Shown here: positions 32,002-37,901 of the stretch, piece after piece
Position numbering within the stretch: the stretch's first letter is position 1
How the letters are laid out: each line of letters begins with the position of its first letter
Origin: a virus
Reading direction: 5' to 3' (one strand)
IMG/VR virus record: IMGVR_UViG_3300015195_000004
Span: 24,710 to 88,709 of that record
DNA: 64,000 nucleotides
The notes under the pieces: generated by a model
Told to the model about the DNA's origin: nothing
The model's database searches: none
Seen by the model: only the letters and a program-made list of their open reading frames with translations
Position numbers and translations under genes: made by a program

Positions 32002-32118
32002 TAGACGCCTTTCTTTGGGCAATGAAGGCTAAGTATGCGGCCGCTTTGGCGGGATTATGTACGTTCTTGAGGACTCTTGCGGCGTTGTGAGCTTCTAGGG
32101 CTTTTCATACTTTGTCAT
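31994..32118 (-). pseudogene. Frameshifted paralogue of the 31726 gene
   Basis: MTKYE continues in one frame into KP-stop, while ALEAHNAARVLKNVHNPA continues in the next frame to a stop at 31994. Adding one A to the GAAAAG run would give a 41-aa protein. Options are a decayed gene, a homopolymer sequencing error or a programmed shift at AAAAG. A good AGGAG site precedes the ATG. Confidence 0.5.
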
Positions 32119-32183
32119 TTCATTTCTCCTTTTGTATATTATCGTCTAATTAATGCCCGAAAACAAGGTAGTTTATATAATCT

Positions 32184-32426
32184 TTACATTCCTGGGGACC
32201 AAGGAGAAAAACCGTCAATATACGTTGTGTTGGTATCGTCATAGGTTATTGCAGAAACTAGAGGAAAGTTCAAGTCTGAGTCCTTTTCGTGCGGAGGAGT
32301 AGAAGGCTGGTCCTCAATTAATACCGCAAGCCTGTTACTTGCTTCTAAGGCTTCTTTACTTCCCGATACAGTATTCCCCATTACATCTAAAGTAGAGATT
32401 AATCGAATGGTTTTTGATACAAGCAT
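32184..32426 (-). CDS. 80-aa hypothetical protein
   Basis: Begins MLVSKTIRLISTLDVM after AAGGAG. The N-terminus recalls the MxLS family, followed by an acidic Pro/Ser middle and aromatic C-terminus (GFSPWSPGM). Function is unknown. Confidence 0.5.
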   Translation of the reverse strand: MLVSKTIRLISTLDVMGNTVSGSKEALEASNRLAVLIEDQPSTPPHEKDSDLNFPLVSAITYDDTNTTYIDGFSPWSPGM

Positions 32427-32445
32427 GTGTATTCTCCTTACTGCT

Positions 32446-32474
32446 ATAATAACATAAGAGTATAGTTTAATCAA
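32446..32474 (-). promoter_or_regulatory. Sigma70-type promoter with operator-like element
   Basis: TTGATT (32469-32474), 17-bp spacer, TATTAT (32446-32451). The spacer contains ATAAGAGTATA on the plus strand (32454-32464), an exact copy of the recurrent element. Confidence 0.65.
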
Positions 32475-32552
32475 GTATGAAATGCCGGTTTTATGTAAAG
32501 ATTAGGACCTTAAAATCGCCTACTAATCTTGGTTACGGGACGGTTACGGTGT

Positions 32553-32672
32553 CTAAACCGCGTATTTTATTGTACAATGCCTCACATTGTTGCTGGAATG
32601 GACTAGTTGGTGTATCGGCGCGCGCCCTAGCGCGAACAGTATAGTGGCTAGTTGTTGGCTATTAAGCTTCAT
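32553..32672 (-). CDS. 39-aa micro-protein
   Basis: Begins MKLNSQQLATILFALG after AAGGAGAGACG. Loosely fits the MxLS family. Its ATG overlaps the preceding stop (ATGA), so it is translationally coupled. Confidence 0.45.
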   Translation of the reverse strand: MKLNSQQLATILFALGRAPIHQLVHSSNNVRHCTIKYAV

Positions 32673-32806
32673 ATCGTCTCTCCTTGTCCGTTGCATCCGT
32701 TGTTTTCGTTTACAGCCTTCAAGTAGGCCACACAGGCGGCACATGGTATGCCTGTTTCCTTTAGTTGCTTATCGCAGGCGTCCGTTTCTTCTTGCCTAAC
32801 ACGCAT
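32669..32806 (-). CDS. 45-aa Cys-containing micro-protein
   Basis: Begins MRVRQEETDACDKQL and holds PCAAC and a further Cys in NNGCNG. A zinc site is possible. AAGGAGAACTG precedes the ATG. The GC content is higher than in neighbours. Confidence 0.45.
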   Translation of the reverse strand: MRVRQEETDACDKQLKETGIPCAACVAYLKAVNENNGCNGQGETI

Positions 32807-32820
32807 TGTCAGTTCTCCTT

Positions 32821-32925
32821 CTACTTCGCGTTGCGGGCTAGGAGTTCCAGCCCTGCGAGCGCGTTCTCGGCGATGAACTTGGACTTCGTTGTTGCCAGGT
32901 GGTTGAGTGAGGGTGAGAGTTTCAT
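32821..32925 (-). CDS. 34-aa micro-protein
   Basis: Begins MKLSPSLNHLATTKSKF and ends LLARNAK, helical. Its start matches the MxLS pattern seen at 30527, 33449, 34614 and 35288. GAAGGAGAATC precedes the ATG. Function unknown. Confidence 0.45.
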   Translation of the reverse strand: MKLSPSLNHLATTKSKFIAENALAGLELLARNAK

Positions 32926-33170
32926 GTCGATTCTCCTTCTGTGCTTTGGTTATACTCTAGTGATCGGCAGTTCACATCCCCACTTTAGCCCTTCTGTGTA
33001 TCAGTACTGTAAAGGTTACGACTTGCCCCACAAATGCCCCAGGAGACCGCCTTTCGCCCCCTTACCATCACCCATCCTATCGACCCAAAGCGTCTCCTGT
33101 GCCCTCCTGTGAGTAAGCAAGCGTCTACTATCTTGAGCACACATGCATAGTAAGGCGAGCATGCCATTTG

Positions 33171-33353
33171 CTAGTTTTCCCGAAGGTCGTTGAGAAGCGA
33201 TAGTGACAGCAAGAATCCCATCGCGTCTTTTCGTGGTTCAATGCCGGTGATGATGACTTCTTCGCCCGGATCATTTTGCCCGTTTGCGTCTATGAAAACT
33301 TCTAGGTTGCTTGGATATTGGGACAGGGCGTGAACTAAGTCTTTAATTTTCAT
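33171..33353 (-). CDS. LIxxL-family micro-protein
   Basis: 60 aa, MKIKDLVHALSQYPSNLEV at the start, matching the 18606, 26380 and 27086 proteins. Acidic middle, then a hydrophobic helix (MGFLLSLSLLNDLR). The ATG overlaps the end of the upstream 30-aa gene. Confidence 0.55.
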   Translation of the reverse strand: MKIKDLVHALSQYPSNLEVFIDANGQNDPGEEVIITGIEPRKDAMGFLLSLSLLNDLREN

Positions 33354-33354
33354 C

Positions 33355-33447
33355 TCACACCGCCAATGCGGATTGGTAGGCTTCGTAATCAGCAGGGCTA
33401 TCAAGCTTATGCTTGCAAAAGTCTTTAAGTACTTCGTCCTGCGTCAT
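33355..33447 (-). CDS. 30-aa micro-protein
   Basis: Begins MTQDEVLKDFCKHKL and ends AYQSALAV. AAAGG precedes the ATG. Helical. It sits tightly between two coupled small genes, which supports translation although it is very short. Confidence 0.4.
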   Translation of the reverse strand: MTQDEVLKDFCKHKLDSPADYEAYQSALAV

Positions 33448-33448
33448 G

Positions 33449-33565
33449 TTAATTACCTTTCAAGATTTCATGTAGATTAAGGAAGAAAATCGCCATTCCT
33501 TCAGTATGTATTACGTAATGTGAGGGATTTTGTATTAGTTCCAGAATGTCGGCTGAAAGTATCAT
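33449..33565 (-). CDS. 38-aa member of the MxLS micro-protein family
   Basis: Begins MILSADILELIQNPSHYVI. Similar to MRLSQDLINLLEHPNHYYV at 30527. The ATG overlaps the preceding stop (ATGA). Function is unknown. Confidence 0.5.
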   Translation of the reverse strand: MILSADILELIQNPSHYVIHTEGMAIFFLNLHEILKGN

Positions 33566-33699
33566 TTGATGCCCGCGATCGTAATTTCCATATAAAGGTA
33601 CTCTCTAGTAGGCCATGAGACCTTGCAGGAGTGGAGGATGTAGTCCTTCCAAGATTTAGATTGTCCTGAGAACCAGTATAAGCTTCTTGAGACTTCCAT
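33562..33699 (-). CDS. 45-aa hypothetical protein
   Basis: Begins MEVSRSLYWFSGQSKSW after GGGAGAA. Aromatic-rich, alpha/beta, one Cys. First gene of the 33.2-33.7 kb operon. Function unknown. Confidence 0.45.
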   Translation of the reverse strand: MEVSRSLYWFSGQSKSWKDYILHSCKVSWPTREYLYMEITIAGIK

Positions 33700-33720
33700 T
33701 TGAATTTCTCCCTTTTCTAG

Positions 33721-33749
33721 ATTATACTCTTATTAAGTACAAAATGCAA
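33721..33749 (-). promoter_or_regulatory. Sigma70-type promoter with operator-like element
   Basis: TTGCAT (33744-33749), 17-bp spacer, TATAAT (33721-33726). ATAAGAGTATA (33723-33733, exact copy on the minus strand) overlaps the spacer and -10. Confidence 0.65.
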
Positions 33750-33753
33750 GCTT

Positions 33754-34047
33754 TTAAGTAGGGGTATTTGCTTCCTTTACATACTCTTCAAGGAGCCTCG
33801 CTTCGCAGGTATTACGATTACAATACGCAGAAATTGTTTGAGTATTGAAGAAAACTTCCCATACTCCACCCCTCGAACGCATTCCCCAACCACCTTTTAC
33901 CATGTATTGAAGCTTGGCCGATCTAGAATACTTGCATGTTACATAATGCCCGTTTTCTTGATTAATCGGTACTTCACAGTAAACGCATATCCCTTTTTCA
34001 AGGTTTTCAGTTTCGCGTTCCTTGTATAGTTCGGTTGGGGTTTTCAT
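33754..34047 (-). CDS. Zinc-finger-like hypothetical protein
   Basis: 97 aa. CVYCEVPIN with a later HYVTCKYS give a C-x2-C, H-x3-C arrangement, and CNRNTCEARLL a third Cys pair. Aromatic beta middle (GVWEVFFNTQ). AGAGGAG precedes the ATG. Possible nucleic-acid binding. Confidence 0.5.
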   Translation of the reverse strand: MKTPTELYKERETENLEKGICVYCEVPINQENGHYVTCKYSRSAKLQYMVKGGWGMRSRGGVWEVFFNTQTISAYCNRNTCEARLLEEYVKEANTPT

Positions 34048-34069
34048 ATTCTGTACTCCTCTTTTATAT

Positions 34070-34098
34070 ATAATAGCAGAGTATACTTATATCGTCAA
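34070..34098 (-). promoter_or_regulatory. Sigma70-type promoter with operator-like element
   Basis: TTGACG (34093-34098), 17-bp spacer, TATTAT (34070-34075). The spacer contains CAGAGTATA (34077-34085), a partial copy of the recurrent element. Confidence 0.65.
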
Positions 34099-34123
34099 GT
34101 AGTTAATTGTAAAGAAATTGCCG

Positions 34124-34179
34124 GAAAAAGAGAAAAGCCTCTACCGGAACCCCGCTATAACCCAGGGTAAGGGGAGGCT
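34124..34179 (-). terminator. Rho-independent terminator
   Basis: AGCCTC/GAGGCT outer stem with inner CCCC/GGGG pairing, followed on the RNA by TTTTCTCTTTTT. It ends the short transcript that starts at the 34319-34347 promoter. Confidence 0.6.
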
Positions 34180-34216
34180 ATTAGTTTTGGTACGGTAAAC
34201 TTTATTGCTTTTATCC

Positions 34217-34303
34217 TCAAATTAGCAGGAGTTTACTTCCAGGGGTTAAAATTAGTGCCCTTTTTAAGTACCATCTAGGGCTAAGATGTAAGGAGTCTTT
34301 CAT
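34217..34303 (-). CDS. Possible 28-aa peptide on a short terminated transcript
   Basis: MKDSLHLSPRWYLKRAL opens 15 nt downstream of a -10 box. The ribosome site GAGG is too close to the ATG for efficient use. The transcript of about 190 nt between promoter and terminator may therefore act as a small RNA rather than encode this peptide. Confidence 0.3.
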   Translation of the reverse strand: MKDSLHLSPRWYLKRALILTPGSKLLLI

Positions 34304-34318
34304 CCTCGGTGTATCTAT

Positions 34319-34347
34319 ACTATACTACCTTTTTAGTTTATTGTCAA
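34319..34347 (-). promoter_or_regulatory. Sigma70-type promoter of a short transcript
   Basis: TTGACA (34342-34347), 17-bp spacer, TATAGT (34319-34324). The terminator at 34124-34179 lies about 190 nt downstream. Confidence 0.7.
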
Positions 34348-34355
34348 GTGTTATT

Positions 34356-34484
34356 TTAGGGGTTTACGATGTCGTTACGATAGAGAAGAATAAATCCTAG
34401 AAATTTCCAATCGGTCCTAAGGACAGGCTTGGCATAGCCTAAAATGTCGCGCGGTTGGAAAACATACGTTTTCTTAGTGATCAT
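34356..34484 (-). CDS. 42-aa basic hypothetical protein
   Basis: Begins MITKKTYVFQPRDILGY after GGAAG. Aromatic and basic, ends YRNDIVNP. It follows the MTACEE gene in an operon from the 34899 promoter. Function unknown. Confidence 0.45.
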   Translation of the reverse strand: MITKKTYVFQPRDILGYAKPVLRTDWKFLGFILLYRNDIVNP

Positions 34485-34485
34485 A

Positions 34486-34602
34486 TCAATTCTTCCTTTT
34501 CTCCGCATTTATAGCAGAATATATTTTCATAAGATGTTCTACAGGAAGGGTGCCGTTTTTAATCATCGGCAGTAGGCGTTGAAATTCTTCGCATGCAGTC
34601 AT
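34486..34602 (-). CDS. 38-aa MTACEE micro-protein
   Basis: Begins MTACEEFQRLLPMIKNG, helical. A truncated copy (MTACEELQRLLPIF) occurs at 35232-35288, in each case directly downstream of an MxLS-family gene. This shows a two-gene segmental duplication. Function unknown. Confidence 0.5.
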   Translation of the reverse strand: MTACEEFQRLLPMIKNGTLPVEHLMKIYSAINAEKRKN

Positions 34603-34613
34603 TTTTTGACCTT

Positions 34614-34880
34614 TTAGTGCCTATGAGACTTTTGCGGGAGCGGAATACTGATCGGACCTACTCCGGTTTTAGGATTCGCCTTGAAAAACAGTGTAGCGGA
34701 AAACTGAGACAATGCGGCCTGAGCATAGGGTACAGGCTCTTTGCCATTGTACAAATCGTGGTATAGTGGAGGAGTTACCGTTTCATAAAATGCGTTGCCG
34801 TTCGTCACTCCATACTCATACCTTGTGTAGCCAATAGTTGGTTTTGTAGTTAATACTTCTAGAGTGTCTGAAAGTTTCAT
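34614..34880 (-). CDS. 88-aa MxLS-family protein
   Basis: Begins MKLSDTLEVLTTKPTIG. The family start is followed by a Tyr-rich middle and a C-terminus containing SQFSATLFFKANPK, reminiscent of SRFSAKLFSGFG in the 35288 protein. These two are probably diverged duplicates. Function unknown. Confidence 0.5.
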   Translation of the reverse strand: MKLSDTLEVLTTKPTIGYTRYEYGVTNGNAFYETVTPPLYHDLYNGKEPVPYAQAALSQFSATLFFKANPKTGVGPISIPLPQKSHRH

Positions 34881-34898
34881 GTTCTACTCCTTTAATAT

Positions 34899-34927
34899 AT
34901 AATAACACATAAGAGTATAGAAGTCAA
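34899..34927 (-). promoter_or_regulatory. Sigma70-type promoter with operator-like element
   Basis: TTGACT (34922-34927), 17-bp spacer, TATTAT (34899-34904). The spacer carries an exact ATAAGAGTATA (34909-34919, plus strand). Confidence 0.7.
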
Positions 34928-34940
34928 GATCGTTATGTAA

Positions 34941-34965
34941 AGAAAAAAGAGAACCGGAGTCCTCT
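34941..34965 (-). terminator. Rho-independent terminator after the lipoprotein gene
   Basis: AGAGGAC-TCCG-GTTCTCT, a 7-bp stem with a UNCG-like tetraloop, followed by TTTTTTC on the RNA. It isolates the lipoprotein transcript. Confidence 0.75.
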
Positions 34966-34979
34966 AGTTTCATTCCTTT

Positions 34980-35120
34980 TTAGTGAACGATACAGAATGG
35001 GGAGGGATGTCCTGGTTGGCAAGGGAAGCTTAGGGTTGTGTGATTTGCCGGAATGGTTCCGGCACTAGGACTACATGCCGATACGGCAAGAAGGGTAAGG
35101 ATTGTGATTAGTTTATTCAT
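34980..35120 (-). CDS. 46-aa lipoprotein
   Basis: Begins MNKLITILTLLAVSACSPSAG. The lipobox VSAC at Cys16 follows a short hydrophobic core, so the mature lipid-anchored peptide has about 31 residues, with two more cysteines. It has its own promoter with 6 nt between -10 and ATG and its own terminator. Small phage lipoproteins commonly block receptor or injection (superinfection exclusion) or act as outer spanins. Which applies here is unknown. Confidence 0.65.
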   Translation of the reverse strand: MNKLITILTLLAVSACSPSAGTIPANHTTLSFPCQPGHPSPFCIVH

Positions 35121-35126
35121 ATTTGT

Positions 35127-35156
35127 ACTATACTATATATTTTTGCCTTTTTGCAA
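35127..35156 (-). promoter_or_regulatory. Promoter of the lipoprotein gene, leaderless
   Basis: TTGCAA (35151-35156), 18-bp spacer, TATAGT (35127-35132). The ATG follows 6 nt downstream. Confidence 0.55.
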
Positions 35157-35231
35157 TAGTCAAGAAGGGTCTTGCTTGCTTTAGCCAGGGATTTGAGCAG
35201 CAGCGTAAGCTTCCGGGTTAGTTATTTCTTT

Positions 35232-35288
35232 TTAATGTATTTCCAGGAAGATCGGCAGCAGTCTTTGCAATTCTTCGCAGGCAGTCAT
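35232..35288 (-). pseudogene. Truncated MTACEE copy
   Basis: An 18-codon frame MTACEELQRLLPIFLEIH that repeats the first 12 residues of the 34486-34602 protein with one substitution and then ends. It abuts the upstream MxLS-type gene exactly as the full copy does. Confidence 0.5.
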
Positions 35289-35512
35289 TATAAATACCTA
35301 CTTGTCGAAGTGCTTCCGAACCCACTAAAGAGTTTAGCGGAGAAGCGAGATTTTCCGGCACGGCCTACAAACGACCCTCTATTTCCTCTTAATTCATGGT
35401 AAAGATTTACCGCCCTTTCCTCTTGTCCTACTGTGCCGGAATTGTGAGGAATGATTAAGTAGTCATTAGGATTATGAGTAGCTAGGATTCTAATTGAAGT
35501 TGAAACTTTCAT
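35288..35512 (-). CDS. 74-aa MxLS-family protein
   Basis: Begins MKVSTSIRILATHNPND after AAGGAG, with a basic C-terminal half (RGSFVGRAGKSRFSAKLF). Probable duplicate of the 34614 gene. Function unknown. Confidence 0.5.
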   Translation of the reverse strand: MKVSTSIRILATHNPNDYLIIPHNSGTVGQEERAVNLYHELRGNRGSFVGRAGKSRFSAKLFSGFGSTSTSRYL

Positions 35513-35547
35513 GTCTGTTTCTCCTTAAGTGTTTAGTGCTTTAATAC

Positions 35548-35577
35548 ATAATAACACATGAGAGTATAGGATGTCAA
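35548..35577 (-). promoter_or_regulatory. Sigma70-type promoter with operator-like element
   Basis: TTGACA (35572-35577), 18-bp spacer, TATTAT (35548-35553). The spacer has ATGAGAGTATA (35558-35568), one base off the recurrent element. Confidence 0.65.
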
Positions 35578-35825
35578 GTGATTAACCCTGTTCTCACAGC
35601 AATCATTACAGCATGGGTGCGATTATCAGCACCTAGTTTTTGAAACATATCGCATAAATGGTTCTTTACCGTTTTTTCGGAAATTCCTAGCATTTTGCCG
35701 ATTTCGGGATTAGTTCTTCCTTCTGCGAGAATGTCAAGAATTTGTGTTTGTCTTTCCGATAAAGCATTAAGGTCTTTAGGTACAAACCTTTTTGCTCTAG
35801 CAGTAACAATTTCTGTATAATTCAT
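35574..35825 (-). CDS. LuxR/GerE-type HTH transcription regulator, DNA-binding domain only
   Basis: 83 aa. LNALSERQTQILDILAEG, then NPEIGKMLGISEKTVKNHL and QKLGADNRTHAVMIA, is a complete LuxR-type four-helix HTH with the E-x-V/I-L and V-K-x-H-L signatures. There is no sensor domain, as in GerE and phage regulators. It is a candidate for binding the ATAAGAGTATA elements around it, including the one just downstream of its stop. Its start overlaps the preceding gene as TGATG. Confidence 0.8.
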   Translation of the reverse strand: MNYTEIVTARAKRFVPKDLNALSERQTQILDILAEGRTNPEIGKMLGISEKTVKNHLCDMFQKLGADNRTHAVMIAVRTGLIT

Positions 35826-35986
35826 CAGAATGGTCCCGTATAGTGAAGGGCATCAACTGCTAAGAACATTGCTTCCGTCTCGTCAAAAGCTTCTTGTAAT
35901 TGATCTTCGGTAGAAACTTGTGGCAAAAATCCTAAAAGATAGCGTTTATATTCAGGGTTGCCTAAAGATTGGTGGTTGGAGTACAT
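35825..35986 (-). CDS. 53-aa hypothetical protein
   Basis: Begins MYSNHQSLGNPEYKRYL and ends ALHYTGPF, acidic helical middle (QEAFDETEAMF). It lies between the 180-aa acidic gene and the LuxR gene with tight overlaps. Function unknown. Confidence 0.45.
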   Translation of the reverse strand: MYSNHQSLGNPEYKRYLLGFLPQVSTEDQLQEAFDETEAMFLAVDALHYTGPF

Positions 35987-35987
35987 T

Positions 35988-36530
35988 TTAGAACGCATTC
36001 TCATTAAGATATTCGTTTTCCTCGTCTGTGAGGTCTTTATAGATTAGGTATCCGTCATTTGATATTACAGTATATCCGGCTTCAAATAATTTGGTTTCCA
36101 TTTCGGTAGCAATTTCGTATATATTGCCGTTTTCGTCTGGTTCTGAATACTCCTCAATGCCTTCTGGTACTTCTTGCTCCAGCAACCCGCAGGCATCAAG
36201 GATTAAGCAATTTGATAAAAACCTTCCTCTAGAACCATCCCGCGCGATTATACATTTTGAATCTATAGAAAATTGTAGTCTGTCCTCTTTCTCCTCATCT
36301 GTTTCATCTAAAATTTCATTGCAAGTTGTTTCAGATAGATTCCCATGATCGGATAGTATATATGCAGAAGGAAAGAAATTCGGTCCTATTGCGTCTAAAA
36401 CGTCCTTCTTATTGTCATAAAATTTCCCGTTATAGTTCCAGCCGGTTTTCGATCCTAGGAGACCATATGATACTTCTACTACTGATTCGTAAAGTTCATC
36501 TTGTGAGGGATTCTCATTATCTTCGGACAT
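35988..36530 (-). CDS. Acidic protein with DG-x-RGRFL motif
   Basis: 180 aa with many Glu and Asp. CIIARDGSRGRFLSN near residue 100 resembles VSDDGRGHFLAAYDS of the divergently transcribed 36720 protein, so the two may share a small domain. Its C-terminus is very acidic (TDEENEYLNENAF). Possible DNA mimic or regulator; unproven. Confidence 0.5.
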   Translation of the reverse strand: MSEDNENPSQDELYESVVEVSYGLLGSKTGWNYNGKFYDNKKDVLDAIGPNFFPSAYILSDHGNLSETTCNEILDETDEEKEDRLQFSIDSKCIIARDGSRGRFLSNCLILDACGLLEQEVPEGIEEYSEPDENGNIYEIATEMETKLFEAGYTVISNDGYLIYKDLTDEENEYLNENAF

Positions 36531-36565
36531 CGGTTTTCTCCTTATGTGAGAAGTTCTGTTCCCTC

Positions 36566-36594
36566 AGTATACTCTTATGGTTCTAGGAACGTAA
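36566..36594 (-). promoter_or_regulatory. Weak promoter with exact operator-like element
   Basis: TTACGT (36589-36594), 17-bp spacer, TATACT (36566-36571). ATAAGAGTATA (minus strand, 36568-36578) overlaps the -10, so a bound regulator would occlude it. Confidence 0.5.
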
Positions 36595-36650
36595 GGGCTA
36601 TTCTGCAATAAATTGTAAAGAAACACTAACAAAATGCCGCACGGTAAGCA

Positions 36651-36679
36651 TTGACATTCTTATGATATGAGAGTATACT
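36651..36679 (+). promoter_or_regulatory. Rightward promoter with operator-like element
   Basis: TTGACA (36651-36656), 17-bp spacer, TATACT (36674-36679). ATGAGAGTATA (36667-36677) overlaps the -10. It fires divergently from the 36566-36594 promoter. Confidence 0.75.
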
Positions 36680-36689
36680 ATGGATGTCT

Positions 36690-36705
36690 TCGAGGCAATG
36701 CCTCA
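36690..36705 (+). promoter_or_regulatory. Leader hairpin before the 36720 gene
   Basis: GAGGC-AAT-GCCTC, 5-bp stem and triloop, in the short leader between promoter and AAGGAAAT ribosome site. Confidence 0.45.
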
Positions 36706-36719
36706 GAAAAGGAAATAAC

Positions 36720-37136
36720 ATGATTACCGGAACAGATGTTGAAACCGAGAAGATTCAAGCACTAGCGCAGCATCTTGACATTGGCCTAGATTCGGCAGCA
36801 TTTAAGTTTGATGCTAGAGATTACAAAGTCCTTACAGATGAGGAAGCGGATGAAGCAGTTAAGGATTATATTTGCGAATCTGCCTGGGCGTTTAAGGCAT
36901 CCTTCATTCTGGAGCATACAAAGCTTCCTTACGAAGCAAAGGAAATGATTGAAAATTTCCAAGAGAAATGCGAAGGAGCAAATGATACGATTCTTGCATT
37001 AATCACGGATTTTGATAAGTTTCGTAAAGATGCAGTTAGCGACGATGGTAGGGGGCATTTTCTAGCAGCATACGATTCTGAAGAGAATGAAGAAGTTGTA
37101 AATGGAACTACCTACTTCATCTATAGGGATAACTAG
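36720..37136 (+). CDS. Acidic protein with DDGRGHFL motif
   Basis: 138 aa from the ATG after AAGGAAAT. Starts MITGTDVETEKIQALAQ, contains SDDGRGHFLAAYDSEENE and ends YFIYRDN, a pattern I have seen in other phage and plasmid proteins of unknown role. First gene of the rightward island leading to the recombinase. Confidence 0.55.
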   Translation: MITGTDVETEKIQALAQHLDIGLDSAAFKFDARDYKVLTDEEADEAVKDYICESAWAFKASFILEHTKLPYEAKEMIENFQEKCEGANDTILALITDFDKFRKDAVSDDGRGHFLAAYDSEENEEVVNGTTYFIYRDN

Positions 37137-37137
37137 G

Positions 37138-37263
37138 ATGAAGCAAGCATTAGTATTAGTCCTTACCCTTAATGTAATCCTCTATATGCCTTCTGCCGGA
37201 TTAGCAAGAGGGGGAGGACATCATTCAAGCAGTCACCACTCTTACCACCATAGGAGCAGATAA
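37138..37263 (+). CDS. Secreted His-rich micro-protein
   Basis: 41 aa. MKQALVLVLTLNVILYMPSAG is an export signal (hydrophobic core to about residue 22). The mature part is 18 residues rich in Gly, Ser and His (GGGHHSSSHHSYHHRSR), suggestive of metal binding. It overlaps the 37263 gene as TAATG. Confidence 0.5.
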   Translation: MKQALVLVLTLNVILYMPSAGLARGGGHHSSSHHSYHHRSR

Positions 37264-37415
37264 TGCCGACTTTTGTAGAGCAAGCAGAATCTTGGGCAAG
37301 CGATAAATACCCAAATCATACATTTTGTGATATGGAAATTTCCGACTGGATTCAACTTATAGAAATGAATTACATAGGAGGTTGGAGGCAGTTTGTTTCT
37401 GAGAGGTATCAATGA
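37263..37415 (+). CDS. 50-aa hypothetical protein
   Basis: Begins MPTFVEQAESWASDKYP and ends GGWRQFVSERYQ, helical, one Cys. Coupled to both neighbours by overlaps. Confidence 0.45.
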   Translation: MPTFVEQAESWASDKYPNHTFCDMEISDWIQLIEMNYIGGWRQFVSERYQ

Positions 37416-37552
37416 CTAAACAAGAATTACAAGGAATGTTTGACCGTTTAATTAAAGAACGGCAGCATTTATTCCTTACATATCAATTTACAGCACTAAT
37501 ACAATACATATATCATAATGGGTATAAAGTAGAAGGAAAGGTTATTATATAA
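37412..37552 (+). CDS. 46-aa hypothetical protein
   Basis: Begins MTKQELQGMFDRLIKER and ends YKVEGKVII, helical. Start overlaps the preceding stop (ATGA). Function unknown. Confidence 0.45.
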   Translation: MTKQELQGMFDRLIKERQHLFLTYQFTALIQYIYHNGYKVEGKVII

Positions 37553-37713
37553 TGCCGGATTACAAAACAAATTTCCTGAACATTGAATCTTGGTTGAGGT
37601 GTGGTACTACCAGCATTAAGATTGTTAGGCTTTCAACCCCTTCGGAACCGAACCTAGTATTTCTTCGTGCTGAAGGATTAACTACTTGGGATAGCTATGA
37701 GGTTAGGGTATGA
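37552..37713 (+). CDS. 53-aa hypothetical protein
   Basis: Begins MPDYKTNFLNIESWLRC and ends WDSYEVRV, probably beta-rich. Start overlaps the preceding stop as TAATG. Confidence 0.45.
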   Translation: MPDYKTNFLNIESWLRCGTTSIKIVRLSTPSEPNLVFLRAEGLTTWDSYEVRV

Positions 37714-37901
37714 GAGATGTATCACGTATAGACAGAATCCTTGCGTTAGTTCGGGCATATTGGATTAGGAATCCTGACCAGCGTTTCGGGCAAGTTCTAC
37801 TTAATACTGCATTTCTTGCAAGTGATGCCCCCGTACCGTTTATGTGGAATCAAGAAGATGATGTCACAGAAAAATGCATCTGGTTTTGGGGCAATGACTA
37901 A
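37710..37901 (+). CDS. Small conserved phage protein (RIDRILALVRAYW type)
   Basis: 63 aa. RIDRILALVRAYWIRNPDQRFGQ followed by an acidic-aromatic C-terminus is the layout of a widespread small phage family in which I-x-x-Y/W-x-x-N-P-D-x-R-x-G-Q is conserved. Function unknown. ATGA overlap with the previous gene. Confidence 0.55.
   Translation: MRDVSRIDRILALVRAYWIRNPDQRFGQVLLNTAFLASDAPVPFMWNQEDDVTEKCIWFWGND

Noticed and set aside
32985-33167. 60-aa leftward frame MACSPYYACV
   Set aside because: Weak ribosome site, different composition from neighbours and no coupling; could be real but unsupported.
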